Below, piece by piece: positions 1 through 13,200 of a stretch of 64,000 bases of DNA. The number at the start of each line of letters is the position of its first letter. The stretch's first letter is position 1. The position numbers and the translations under genes are program-made. The stretch is from Ziziphus jujuba (Eukaryota; Streptophyta; Magnoliopsida; Rosales; Rhamnaceae): positions 17,763,001 to 17,827,000 of the forward strand of contig NC_083390.1 in NCBI RefSeq assembly GCF_031755915.1, read 5' to 3'. A model generated the notes under the pieces. That model was not told where the DNA came from. It worked only from the letters and a program-made list of their open reading frames with translations, and did no database searches.

Positions 1-855
1 CAAAAAATCACCTATCTTTAATATCATTCTTGCCCAAAGATGTTCAATTTTAAAGTTCTGATGCGATTTGGTGTGCATTAGTTATGATACAAAATAGATA
101 GATAAAGGGGGGGAAAAAAAAAATTAGCAAATCTTGAGAAAGCAAAATGCAAACTGCAAAGCACTAAAACTTTGTGAAAAGAGGAAGGGAGCAATTTTTC
201 AAATTAGGCATGCTGCACGCATTCCAATGGAATATAAAAGCAATGAGTGCCGCTAATCAAGAGCAAAACACAGTAGTGAATTTCAAGCCATCCTTAAGAG
301 ATTAAAAAACAAAAGCATTGCCAATTTGCCACTAAAAATATGGGGAAACGAAAAAGTGCAATCAAATTATTCTTTTGCAAAAAGAACCCCCTAAAATCCT
401 AATAAAATACCTATTAGTTACAATAGCTAAATGCTTCCAAAGGATTAATGATGTCTGCTTGCCCACTTCTCATTAGAAAACAAAAACAAAAAACAAAAGA
501 AAGGATGGGAAATTTAAAGTTTGTTAGGAAACATAAAGCTTTGGATATACAATTCCTCTAGGTCATGTGTCAAGTCATACATAGTTTTGGCCCCAAATGA
601 TCTACTAGACAACTCTGTGTTGAGAGCACAAGTAATATGTCAATGAGCTTGCACGCATTCTTTCCAGTAGTCCCTGGTAAGAACAGAACCAGGGCTTAAT
701 CAAACTCTTCATTCCTTCACTTTTCCACCTTTTCATAGGCCTTTTAAATTCACCGTAATAAAAATTGGCCAAGACAAGACGAAATCGATCTGGATGCTTC
801 TACCTGTGAAGTTAGTCTGAATGTTGATACAGTGCTCTCATTGCTAAATGCACTT
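1..855. other. 3' flank of the IAR1-like gene
   Basis: This stretch follows the stop codon of the minus-strand ZIP transporter gene, so its right part is presumably that gene's 3' UTR. It is AT-rich and has no exon-like open frame on either strand. I see no RNA gene and no repeat in it, and the polyadenylation site cannot be placed with confidence. Confidence 0.5.
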
Positions 856-3800
856 TCATTCGACGAGGGAAATACACAGGGCAACACCCATGCCAAGGAT
901 CAGTGAAATCAAGTGTATTGCTGTACTTTTTACCGTTGAGCTGCCATTGTTATTCATTTCTGCAAGCACCCCGGCGACTGCAATGTAGATAAATCCACCA
1001 GCCGTAAACCCCTGCAAATAAGTTCAAAGGACAATGAAGTTTATGATCTGGACCAACAATTTGAACTTAAATCCCAATCAACATGTTGCTTCGACAAGAC
1101 TTGCTCACCTCAATCAAAGATGACTGTCCTGGATCCTTTCCTAAGAGCAGAGCCTACACCAAAAGAAGCAAATAAACTTCACCTTTCATGTCCTAAAACC
1201 TATTAATACGAAGGGAATGACTCTGCCAATGGAAACAATACCATTGCTGTTCCCGCTAGTGCCACAAGTGCTGAAAGAAAATTGAAGAACAGGGCTTTGG
1301 AGACACTAAAACCAGACCTTACTAAAATACCAAAATCACCAACCTGCACAGGAGGTAACCAAGCTATATAGCTCAAACAATAGAAAGTTGTGAGTAAATA
1401 AATAAATAAAAAAATTGACAAATCAAGATACAAGATTAAATGGGACTAACAACTAATGCACATACAAGGCCAAAAATGCTCCTTAATAACCAATTATGTG
1501 GAGGATCTAGGTAGAAATAAGGCAACAAGGTTATTTTGTTCCTTAACGAACCACAGATGGTTTGGAACTACTTTTGGCAGAAGAGCTAACATTCAAGTGA
1601 AAACATTTCACAACAAGAATTGACAATGTAGCATCCTAGCGTAGGCCAACGATGTTCAATTATAGGGTCCAATAGGAGAGGAGGTACCAGCTAGCTCCTC
1701 TTTTCAATGGCCCGCTCTAGTTAACAAATTTAAAAGGCTAAGCCAATATGGCCTAGCCAAAAGGAAGAAGAAATGATTTCCAGATGAAGTACTATATTAC
1801 ATGTCCAAAGAAGGAAACGTTTCTCTAAAAGCAAACACATTTTAATGAATAAGAGAGATGTGAACCTCTTGAGGAAGCTCATGGGCAAGTAAGAACAGAG
1901 TTCTAGACCAACCACCAACTGAACCATAAAGCAAGAAAGCACTTCCTAAAGCAATCCCATCAGTAAAATTGTGCTGCAAATCAACAAAAACTTATCTATC
2001 AGTACATGAAACTTACCATCTTCCAAACATAAAAATTAACGCTGTATTACTCAAATTAACCTATAAAGAAATTGAAAATAAATAAATGAAATCCAGAGTA
2101 AAAGAACAAATCACTTACAACACCATCAGAGAAGAGATTGAGATAGCCAATCACAAGATTTGATGATGGTTTAGAATGTTCCTTCTCATTCAACACTTTA
2201 ATATCACTAGCGGAGAGTTTAGCAGTATCTACATCTTCTTTATCATCTCTATCAGCAGTAGAGTGTCTCTGCAGGAGACATAAAGTACGATAATGTTATC
2301 CAGCAATTACATCTAAGTCCAACCTCGTTAATGAAATTTAGATAAGAAACAACATTCTAATAAGATTCTAATACTTTCTGCTTTGGTATGCAGCCTCAAC
2401 AAGATTTTGTCTCAAATCGTGGAATTGATTCTTAACATGGAAAAATCTTGTAAAATAGGTGAGACCTGTACGATACCACAACTTTTAACCTTCGCAAGTT
2501 TCATCCTAAAAGCCCAATCAAAACCTGTAACTTATTAGCACCAAGTACAAAAAGATCCAAACAACCTTAATCAAATACTATAAATAGTTTCTTTATTTAA
2601 AGCTTAATAGCTCAACCTATTTTAATAAACACCGTTCCCTATCATAGCCCTTTACTATCAATCCTAACCCCTATTTTCACTGGTATCCAGGACTTCCAGT
2701 TTTCTTTTTGAACCAAGACCTTTATCCTCCATGATGACTACATATCTACAGCTAAAAACATGAATTAAAACCATTGGCACAATAAGTTAGCCCTATTAAT
2801 TCAATTCAAGCTGTTCCACATCAAATATTTTAAGGGCATTCCAAAACACATATGTATGTCCTAACCCAACCTCTGCTCTGGGTTCAAGTCTCCATGTCCC
2901 AGTGAGCACTCCACTTAAAAGTTAGAACAAAGCGGTTTTTGATTATGACTTCATGTCACTATGAGAATCATCATGTCCTTCTGACCAAATAAATTACCTT
3001 CCTAATGTAAGATTCTTGTTGAGTGTCTTCCTTCAAAGAATTATGAGACACATCATCTGGCACTTTTTCTTCAGACGAATTATTCAGAGCAGTGCTATCT
3101 TTTCCATCAGAGGATTGTGACTGCATGTCATTATCATCCTTCAGTTTCTTACTTTTCTTATGATGATGATGGTGATGAGTGTGACTCCATGCCTTAGTTC
3201 CTCCAGAGTAATCTTCAACATATCTCACTACTTTCTCCACAAGAAGAAAAAGCACAATTCCAGCTGCATCAACCAATACAATGTTGTACCATATAAACAT
3301 CTGATATAATTTGTGTTAACTTATTAACATCAAATGCTTAACCTGTTACAAAGTTTTTCCAACAAGTATATATACCAAGCCAGCATGACAAATATCTCAA
3401 TTTGATTTTCAAAGCAAAGGTCGACTAGAACCAATATATCAGGAAAGTAAAGAAGATATTGCAGCCTGCAAGGATATACAGATCAAATGGAATACAATCA
3501 TTTAATGAGGCATCTAATGATACTGATACAGAAAAAAAAGCATTCCTACTTTGTCCCTTATTTATCTTTTTCTTGTTTCTTTCTTAGCCAGTTATGTTAG
3601 TTTTTCCTCTTTCATTTTTCTTGTCCATTTTGAAGGTAAAATCTACCAGATCATTTAAAGGAATATGCAGAACATTAACTCAATCTCATGTATTATGTCC
3701 ATCGTCATAAAAATTAAAAAAAAAAAAGTCCAGAAAAAAATTATCATCTATTATGTTTACATCTTTATCGAAACTAAGCTCCAAAACCTTTCATATGCTA

Positions 3801-6800
3801 TGAAAAGCTGCATAAAGCTTTGTGTAGATGCAATCATGCAGAGGCAAAACACACCATACAAACATATTCTTACACTTTACACACACACGTGAGTCTGTGT
3901 ATGTAAATACACCCACAAAGAGGCATGCAAATAACCAACATATGTAAATAATACAATTAATACCAGTCTAAAATAATCCATACTAACCAAGGACGGAAAT
4001 TCCTACTGAAAGATCTGCTAAAGAATGGGCATGGGCATGTAAATGATGTTCATCATGGACATGGTCATCATGGTGATCATGTGAGTGAGAATGTCCACCA
4101 CCTGCAGCAAATATAATCACATTAATTTATGACAAAATGTAGCGAGGAAAAATATGATTGCCAATAATAGAACCAAAAACAGAAAGTATGTTGCTTTAGA
4201 TAGAGTTGACTCTTTTCATGTTGAGACCACAACTCTCAACGGTTTGAAAAACAAAAAATTTATGTAACCTGTTGTTTTGAGTAGACTGATTTATAATTCA
4301 ACCACCTAACTACATCTTTCTTTTTTCTTGGAGAGGAATAGGTGAGCATTTGAAGAACTACTTGAAAAATGCAGCAAATTAACAGAGTGTAATAAGTTTA
4401 CTTGGTTTCTTAAAATATTGTGAAGGAAACTAAGAAATATGAACTCAGAAACTTCCAAGAAGTAACAAACAACTAGAAATTGGACATTCTCCAATTCCCA
4501 AGCCATGAAAAATTACAGTCCAGCTGGACAGCTCCCAGTGGAGACTGCTCCAATGGGTGGCCCCCCAATGCAGAGGCCCTGCCCACCTGGACTGACAATC
4601 TCCATGGGTGGGAAAGACAGTATGTTGAACAAAAATTCTCACAATTACTAGAAAGCAACTGAAATCAATTCCACTAAAGTGATCTTCTGGCAATCTAACA
4701 AATACAAGAACTCCGGTAGTGATATAGCACAGCTATGTTCTTGACACATTTAAAACAAGCAAAAAGACTACTAGTTATAATTTGTAAATCAGTGTATGCA
4801 TGTATCATCTGATCAGAATACATACCAAAAGCGTGTGGCAGCTGATGAAGAAAAGCATCCCCTAGCATGGCACCTGCCTGCAATGGCATTCTATGAAAAT
4901 CAACAGCAATACACAGAGGACATTTGCATGTATAAAAAATTAGTTTTGTAACTGAATTGATTATAAAAAGTCGGGAAAAAATAGAGAAAAAATAGAAAAG
5001 TAAACTATAAATTGTTTTCTACTTCTCTTTATTTCTTTCACTAATTTCATTCCAAAAAAATCTTTAATTCAAGTAACTATTATTTGCATAGTTTATCTAC
5101 TTGTATGCTAGACAGTCTATCTTGTCAATTTTTATTCCCCAACTTGAGGTTTATTCCAAAAAGGACCTACTTGAAATTAGTTAAGCCTGAGATTACATAA
5201 TATAAAAGTTTCTAGGGGCCACCCAATGTGAGACAAGACCAAAGAACAAGTGTTTGAAATTAACCTCACGTTCAATAATTAAAATGACAAGATTTATAAA
5301 CCAAATAAGCGAGCTTCTAGAATCTGACCCCAAATAAAGCCAATGAATCAACAACTGCCTTGGATGGTTTCCCTTGTACTGCAATAATTCAAGAAATTCA
5401 ATCTTCTCATTAAGATGGACATCTTAAAATATATATATATATATATATATCAAGAAAAAGCCACAGCGGATGTTGAGAAAAAAGCTATACAAATGTATTA
5501 ATATTTAAGTTACTGACCAAATATTACAGGCAAGATAGTCAGGCAAACAAGGGAAGCCATGCTCACCAAAAACGAGCAGCCCAATGCATTCATCCAGAGG
5601 CCTAGGGAAACAGAATATAAGTTAAGTTCCACATAACAGACTTCAAATCATATATCAAGATTCAAACCTCAAACCTCACATGAGATTATTTTAACAACGG
5701 AGATGTACATGATTTCATTTTACTAAATGATATCTAAAACAGAGTAAGCATGGGTTACTTTACCAGCCTATATTAGCATTACTTAATTGTATATCAATAC
5801 ATGAGATGATTTTCATTTTTCATTAACCCAGCCTATCAATTCAATAGACAATCATAGAAAAATGACAGCTGCATTGGTTTCTCCTAACACTAGCAGACCC
5901 CCGCCCTTCAACTCATAGATCTCTCTGACTAATGGGAGCTAATAACCAAGATGGGTTTGCTCAAATGAAAAACCATGCCTTCTGCATATTTGGGGAAGGT
6001 AAACTCACTCCCTTGACATCCAGACAGCCAAAACAGCAAATTGAAGCATCCCAAAACATTTCTGTTTCAAAGAAAAGCGAAGTTCAATGCTTCATCTCAA
6101 CTACATTCTCTCTTTTTCTTTAGTGCTTTACAAAAAGCATCCCATCAGTCATATGCCTTTGGCCATAAATGGAGGATCTGGATCCATGACAAATATTTTC
6201 TACAACATCCTAGGAGATAGCCTAAATGAATAACCAAATAGAATTTAAACGAATAAAAAGGTCAATGATTAAAACCAATCACAATGTCATACAGGGTATC
6301 TAATAAAAAGGTCTAAAGTAAAACTAGTCAGATTTGTCACACTAAAATTAAGCAAATGTGCAAACAGAAAAAGCAAGGATATTTTCTTGATTTGAGGCTT
6401 TCACTACCAGGTTTTCTCTACAATTACGGTTTCAGATCAATGTTGCTCAAACTTGGATATGAGTGTCAGGTGTGCGTATGTGTCCAAGTGTTCAGATTTG
6501 TCTTTCACCAAACTTTTTCAAAGTATTTGGAGTGTCTGATGGCCATACGCATAGCAGTATCCAAGTGTCTGACAGGGGTATAGTGAGATAAAGTGAACAG
6601 TCCAAGTAACATGCCTTTATAAGCTGTCTATGGTTTGAACTACTTATAAACAGACTATTTAATGAATATACATTTCTACTGAGATATTATAGACACATAA
6701 GACTGTAATTTGCCATCCCATTGGTCTTCTTTCTATATCTTCTCGCTCTTTCCCCATCCTTCTTTTCCAATGTATTGCAATAAAATGATGCAGGTTGTGT

Positions 6801-7881
6801 CCTTTTGACTGCGTTAGAATTCAGAAACACCAAGTTGAGAAGTGGAACCAATGGATCATAAAAGAATGATAAATATGAATCCTTTGTGAAGGAGAACTGT
6901 AGCTCACAATACGAATTCAACTTTGACTTGAGCAGGCAATGAGTGAATAAATGACACTTAAATCCTTCCATCACAATTCAAGTGCAATTAGATTTAGATT
7001 CATTCACCTACAATAGGACTATAATCATCATCTTTCAATGATCTTTTCATGAATTTGCTATCCACTGTGCAATGTTCCCATTCCATCTCACTGATAGAAA
7101 GGTAGATATTTATTAAAAAAATCAAATAAAGATCTCATCCTATAAAGCAACATGGCTTATGAGCTTCTAACTGTCAACAATGACCATCCAAGTGAATATG
7201 TATTTCAATTTTCACTTTAAAAAACATCGCCTACAGACTTCAACCCATATATCTAGATGATTTAATAAGCATAAAAAGAAATCAGTAAACTCCATAAGTA
7301 TGAAAAACTCAGGCTTCACAGTATTCACTACAGCAGTAAAGGTCATAATTTCCTTGATTCCCAAAGGTCAAAACCCAAAATCAAAACTTTAGATTATTAG
7401 CTTTCCATGCTTTTTTCTTCTTTTTCAGGCATCAAACAGTATAGTATAATGCAAAGTACAGACAGAAAATTAGACCCAGAAAAAATCAAGAAGAGTTGAG
7501 CAGCAACACGAAACAAGTCCAAAATGATCGAATGAAATTACCAACACCCGAGAGCTCGGAAACACCAAGATGTTCATGGTCATGGTCATGGTCAAGGTCG
7601 TGTTGGAACCCAAATCCATACAACCTCATATCCTCCTCCTCAGCCAATTCCTCAGGAAGCTTAAGCTTAGACTCCACCAAGCTCTCCTTATGGTGGTGAT
7701 GCTGATGATACTCATGTGCATGGTGCTTGTGGTGGTGACGGTGGTCGTGCCCATGATCACAGTGGTGGTGTTGACCATGGGATTCAGGGACAGCAGATGA
7801 ACAGAACCCAGAAGCAGAGCTCAGATCCAAACAAAACCCACAGACCAAAACCAACCAAACCAATACATTGCCAAACACCAT
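856..7881 (-). CDS. IAR1: IAR1/KE4-type ZIP zinc transporter (IAA-alanine resistance protein 1)
   Basis: Eleven exons join in frame: 7881-7542, 5601-5518, 5378-5329, 4877-4826, 4101-3988, 3263-2998, 2268-2119, 1973-1866, 1343-1242, 1153-1109, 1011-856, giving 488 aa. The product opens with a hydrophobic signal segment (MVFGNVLVWLVLVCGF), followed by a His-rich region, a conserved GLWMNALGCS segment, a membrane segment leading to GAGAMLGDAFLHQLPHAFG, a second His-rich loop (GGGHSHSHDHH) and an acidic, His-rich loop after LLVEKVVRY. The ZIP core is HNFTDGIALGSAF followed by AHELPQE and VGDFGILVRSG, the paired helices that bind the metal. It ends in hydrophobic helices with LISLILGMGVALCISLVE. 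Arabidopsis IAR1 has the same layout and about 470 aa; it lies in the KE4/LIV-1 branch, which moves zinc-like metals out of the secretory pathway and alters sensitivity to auxin conjugates. Identity is well supported; the metal and the membrane are inferred from the family. Confidence 0.93.
6420..6585. repeat. Probable dispersed repeat in intron 1 of the IAR1-like gene
   Basis: Within the 1.9-kb first intron (5602-7541) this segment has a higher G+C and TG content than its surroundings, with repeated 'gtgtc' and 'ccaagtgt' words (for example near 6460-6490 and 6560-6570). The wording resembles a short sequence common in plant introns and intergenic DNA. No ends or target duplication could be found, so the element class is unknown. 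Confidence 0.3.
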
Positions 7882-8110
7882 TTTGTCAGCCAGTCAAAAC
7901 CCACAAAAACCCAACTCCAAGTAAGGAAAACAGCGAGTGTTTCCGATTTAGGAGGGTGGTGAGATAAGGGGCTGTTTGGTTGAGGACTAGGAATGAGCCG
8001 AATTGCGGCGTATACAGGTACCCTCAACGGTGATAAAACAAACAATACCCAAGAAGAGCAAGATTATGCCGATTATTATTCCGAACGTTACAATATCCAT
8101 CATTTTCTAC
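7882..8110 (-). promoter_or_regulatory. 5' flank and likely core promoter region of the IAR1-like gene
   Basis: This is the sequence directly upstream of the ATG at 7881. It is richer in G+C than the AT-rich DNA that begins near 8110, as expected for a 5' UTR and proximal promoter. I could not identify a convincing TATA box or the transcription start. The plus-strand open frames here are antisense shadows of exon 1 and the leader. Confidence 0.4.
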
Positions 8111-8876
8111 TTTGCAATTTTTTTTATTTTTTTTTTTTGGGAAGTCCCAAAATGTGGATCTGACAGACCCAGATGGCCTTTTTTTTTTTTTTTTCTGTTG
8201 TAGCTCAGTGTGTACTAGAGGTGAAGTGGAGTGGAATGGAAAATCCTTTTTCCTTTTTCATTTTTTTGGTAAATGTGGACATACTTTGTTCATGGTTTCC
8301 TAGTAGGTGATAAACATAACTACCCATGTTCCAAGATTTTTATTTTTTATTTATTTTTCTTATCATTATTTGTTTTATTCTTTTCTATCCTAAAACTTTG
8401 ATATGAAATGGTAATAAGTCCAAAATGTTATCATTTACCCTTCCATGCTATTCTTTTCTCCATTCATTACAAACCACTTTCTTTTTTTAATTCACCTTTT
8501 GGTCACTTCACTTATGATTTTGTAACATTTGACATCGTAGAGTTAATGTAGTGATGTTTTGGAATTTTAAATAGTAACTTCGATAAATTTAGAAATACAT
8601 ATATATAGTTTGACTTGATTATTTAAATAAAGATTATTTATAAAAATCAATTTTTATTAAATTAATAAGATTATAAAATAAAATGCACCAAAAATTTAAC
8701 ATAGTTTTTTTTTTTTTTTGGAGAGATTTAAGCATGTAATAATAATAAAAGTGGTTTAAATGGACAATAAAATGTAAATAACCATAATAAAGTACCTCCA
8801 AAATTTGCTTTTAGTTAAAGAGGTTTGTACAAAATGAATAATAAAAAGGTTTCTTTAACAACATTAATAATTAAAG

Positions 8877-9005
8877 AGATCGAATATTATTACCTTTTTA
8901 GCGTCAATTATGCATCAAAGAGATTGAATATTATTACCTTTTTTTTTTAGCGTTTATTATATATTGAATATTATTACTTTTTTTTAGCGTTAATTATGTA
9001 TCATT
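8877..9005. repeat. Three degenerate tandem copies of a ~42-45 bp unit
   Basis: The phrase 'gaatattattac' followed by a T run and 'agcgt.aattatg.atc' occurs three times in a row, starting near 8882, 8926 and 8964. T-run length and point changes separate the copies. The array sits in AT-rich DNA upstream of the IAR1-like gene and has no coding frame. Confidence 0.65.
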
Positions 9006-9077
9006 TATAGTGAATGTGAAATCTGCTAAAAAAAGAAGAAGGCATAGGTTTTACTTTTTCAATAAGACCCTTTTTTT

Positions 9078-9556
9078 AAATGGGTTAACCATAAATTTGG
9101 ACTTGGTGGAAAAAAAATAAAAACTATAATTTCAGACCTTCTAATTTGCCCCCAATTTCAATTAATTGCTTCAACTTTCAATTTTTTCAATTGAGTGTCT
9201 CGAGTTGTTCTTTCGTTTCAATTTAGACCTCAACTTTTATTTTTATTATTTTTAAGTTGTGATCTTTAATTTTCCTTTTATTTCAATTTGGAGTATTGTA
9301 TATATAACCTTTATGATAGTAATTTTATTTATTTTTTACTATTTCAAGTTAATAATTTTTTTTTTTTTTCACATTTATTTCAAGTAAAATTTTCATTAGA
9401 TTTTGCTCATATTGAAAGAACAACTAAAATTGAGAATTTAAGTTAAAAATATTAAAAACAAAACGTAAATAGGAATCAAAATGAAAATGGAGACACTCGA
9501 TTACAATATTGAAAGATTAAAAATGGAGGCAAAGCTACAAGATCTAAAAGTATAGT
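9078..9556. mobile_element. Fold-back MITE-like element with long imperfect inverted arms
   Basis: The left arm begins 'gttaaccataaattt' and the right arm ends 'aaaagtatagttaac', which is its approximate reverse complement. Further in, the left arm has 'attgagtgtctcgag' near 9192-9206 and the right arm has 'gagacactcgatt' near 9489-9501, again inverted partners. The T- and C-rich wording of the left arm returns as A- and G-rich wording on the right. This fits a non-autonomous fold-back MITE of about 0.48 kb. No target duplication was found and the superfamily is unknown. Confidence 0.55.
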
Positions 9557-10224
9557 TAACAATTTTTTAATTATTACAATTTAAAATAAAGAGAGTTTTA
9601 CATAGATCCATATTTGAATTCTCGAGCATTTTATCATTGAGCTAAATTTACAGATAAGATTTTGCAATAAGACTTATAAAAAAAGTAATTCAAAACATTA
9701 AAACCTCTTTAACAAATTGATCTTGTTTATAAACAATATAAACTATTTAATATAAAAGTACAAATATTAATTTCTTATGAAAATACTAGGCGTATGAAGG
9801 AAACTCAAGGTTTAGCATACTGGGACTATACTAAATCCGACCATGATCTAAGTCCCACCTTATAGTGTGATGAGTTTTTAGTTTTTCCTTTCTCCTTTTT
9901 TTTTTTTTTTTAAAAAAAAATTAGAAATTATTCAAAAGGATCTTATTTGGCTAAATTAATTTCAACTCACACACCATAAAGCAAGTATATATAATTACAT
10001 TCTTGTATTCTTATAATTTTCAAAAGGGTGTTTCTATAAAGTAACCCTAATTTCTGATTTACCATGTCTTCATCATTTTCCAATTTCCTTTTAAAAAAGA
10101 TGAATTTCATTCCCTTTCATTTTCACTCTTTTTGTTCTCGCTTGTTTTCCAAACACTTGTACTCAATTCCCACTTTTTCTAAAAGACTAAAACTGAATAT
10201 TAATTTTCTTTAATACAACGATCT

Positions 10225-13200
10225 TTTAAAAAAGCTTTATTTGATATTGGTGCTTGGAAACCTCCAAGATTGATGGGTTTTCAGCTGTTATTTTTCAAAA
10301 TTATTGGGATCTCTTTGGAGCTAATATATGTTGTTTAGTTAAGGAAGTATTTGACACTAGCCAGTTACCTAAAGGTTTGAATGATTGATGACGACTTTAC
10401 CATATTATAAACAATTAATGTAAAAAAATACAAGAAATTGATAAAAGAAATGAAATAATCATCAACCCATTCAATCATTTAACAATCATAGTAGAGATTC
10501 CATCAAATAGGATTTTATTAATAAAATCATAATTTATACAATATTCCCAAAATGAATCCTTAAATACAAAATTAGAGAGACTAAAGAGTGAAAGAAAACT
10601 CAATAATGATTAATCTTGATGCTCAATCTCTTGAATTCTCCAAGAATTATTTTCAATTCTTAAGCTTTCTCTATCTAGAATTGAGGCCTATCTCTAACTT
10701 GTGTGTGTGTTGTTCTTCTAAAAGCCCCTATATTCTTGTGTATTTAGGCTATATTTAGACTATCAATTAAGCCTCCTCTCTTCACAAGATTAAAACCCTA
10801 CTAAGAAAGGAATAATCAAGTCATTCATTCCTAATTACAAGGCTCATAACGCTCATTTGCACTCTTTAAAATAAAACCATGTGTAAATCACATGTTTTTC
10901 TCTACACCGAGTCAAATGGCTTTGAGATATCTTCATCAAAACCTAGTCACATGACTAACATTTGACTTCCTTAAAACAAAGTCACATAACTAGCACATGA
11001 TGAACAAAGTCCCATGACTAGCATATGATTTTGTCTACACTTTATTTTGATCCATAAGACATTGAAAGTCAACATTTTGAAAATCAAGAAAGAAAAAAAA
11101 AGACATGTTTGACTTGGTTTAGGTATGGTGAGTAGAGGCGATCCGGGAAGTTCTAAAAACTATGTTAATTAGCTTTAATTTCATTTTAGAGTTCATCTAT
11201 ACAAGTATAGTAAAACATATCAAAATAACGATAAATAATTAAGCTTTTCACGAATAATCAAGTTATAAAAGACTAACAAGCAAGCTAAAACTCATTTATC
11301 AATTTAATCTCCATCATTCCTGAGGAGGAATGCCCTCAAACAATGGCTAATTTTTGATTAGTTAGTCTTTATAATACTCTTTGCTAGATTATCAGTAAAG
11401 CTGTGGTTCAAAGACTAATGACTAAGCTAGTTACTCCTAATCAAGCTAGCTTTATTCCTGGAAGACATATCACTAATAATATTGTGGTTGCTTTGGAAAT
11501 GTTAAATCATTTTAAGAATTCCAAGGCTAGGAAATATGTGGAAAATTGATTTGGAAAGAGCCTATGACAGGCTAAGAATTGGGAGTTTATTGCTGAAATT
11601 CTTAAGGAGGTGGGTCTTTCGGATAATTGGAGACGAATCATTATTGAATGTGTTAAAATGGAGAAGATGAATTTGGTTTGGAATGGGGAGCTAACAGATT
11701 CTTTTGTTCTTAGCAAGGGAATTAGGCAAGGGGATCCTTTATCCCCTTACTTATTTGTTCTCAGCATAGAACAACTCTCCCCTGCTATATTAAAGCATTC
11801 AGTTGTGGGGAAATGGAAAGCTATGAAGATTTCTAAACAGGGGCCGGGCATCTCCCATCTGATGTTTGCAGATGACTTTTAATTTTTTTCTGAAGCTGGT
11901 GGTGATCAATTCAAGCTGGTGCTTAAATTTCTTGATGATTTCTGCAGTGCTTCCGGTAAAAAAGATTAGTTATGCTAAATCTAAGCTTTTCTTCCCCAAG
12001 CACACTTGTAGGAGTGTTAAAAATGCAGTGAGGAAGTTAACTAATATTCCTATTGCTAAAGAGCCTCGTAGGTATTTGGGTATTGGTTTGTTCATGGATG
12101 GTAGAGGCCATTATAATAGTAAATCTATTTTGAAGGCAAAAGTCTTATCTTTTGCAGGGAGAGTTACTTTGGTGAAATCTGTCCTTAATTCTATGCTTAC
12201 TTCTCGAATGCAGGTTTTGCTGTTTCCTAAATATGTTTGTGATGAGATTGATAAAGTAAACAGGGATTTTATTTTGCAAGGCTCTGAATCCCAAAGGAAA
12301 ATTCATTTGGTTGATTGGAATACTATTTGTAAGGCCCAACCTTAGGGAGGTTTGGGCGTTAGAAAGGCTGATTCTATGAATAAAGCCCTTCTCATGAAGC
12401 TCGCTTGGAGATTGTTGCAAGATAATGTTGGTATCTGGGCGCAGGTTTTGAGAAGCAGATACAAATTTAATCCTGTGTCTAGGAACTTTGATTTTTCTGG
12501 CAGCTTAAAATCTTGCCAGTGGAATGGTATTAATAAGGTTTTCGCTCTCTTGAAGAGAGGGGGTTAACTTGGAGGCTTGGTAATGGTAGGGAGGTGCTTT
12601 CCTGGGATGATAGTTGGTGCAATGGCGAAAACTTGAAAGAGTTTGCAATTGAGAATCTGAATATTAATTGGTCTTTTAAGGGTGACTGAAGAAGTAATGC
12701 ATGAGGGTGGGTGGAAAATTGATGAACTTTCTGATTTTGTTACCATGGATATTGTCCAGGAAATTCATAGTATTCCTATTGCTGCCAATTTGGACATTAA
12801 AGACCAAATTATCTGGGGACAGTCTTTTTTTTTTTTTTTTTTTTTTTAAATTTTATTGAGGATCTGTTAAATAAGTGTTGGGGGTGGGATTGGAATTGCA
12901 TTTGGTATATGAAGGTCATTTCTCTGGTTCAAATGTTTCTTTGGCTTATAGTACAGGATAAGCTTTTAACCAATGCGTGAAGCCAATGAGAATAGTTTGA
13001 ACGTGTTGAGGGATTGTTGGTAAAGTTGCAAAGGGGGATGTGGAATACTTTGATTGTGTTGGATAGAGATGCTGCGTTCTTTCAGCGTAATTGGGTTGAC
13101 TGGATCGCAGTTAATATGAAAGGTAAAAGCCACTTTGTGTTAGCTGATGCCAAGATGAATGTTCACTGGAGCATTATGTTTAGTGTTGGCTGCTGGCTTT

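Noticed and set aside
7486..7881. A single 131-residue reading of the IAR1 first exon
   Set aside because: The last residues are read through the intron donor at 7541. The true exon ends at 7542 and joins 5601, which restores the conserved GLWMNALGCS segment.
7496..7967. Plus-strand frames over the His-rich exon of the IAR1-like gene
   Set aside because: They are antisense shadows created by the CAT/CAC repeats of the His-rich tract.
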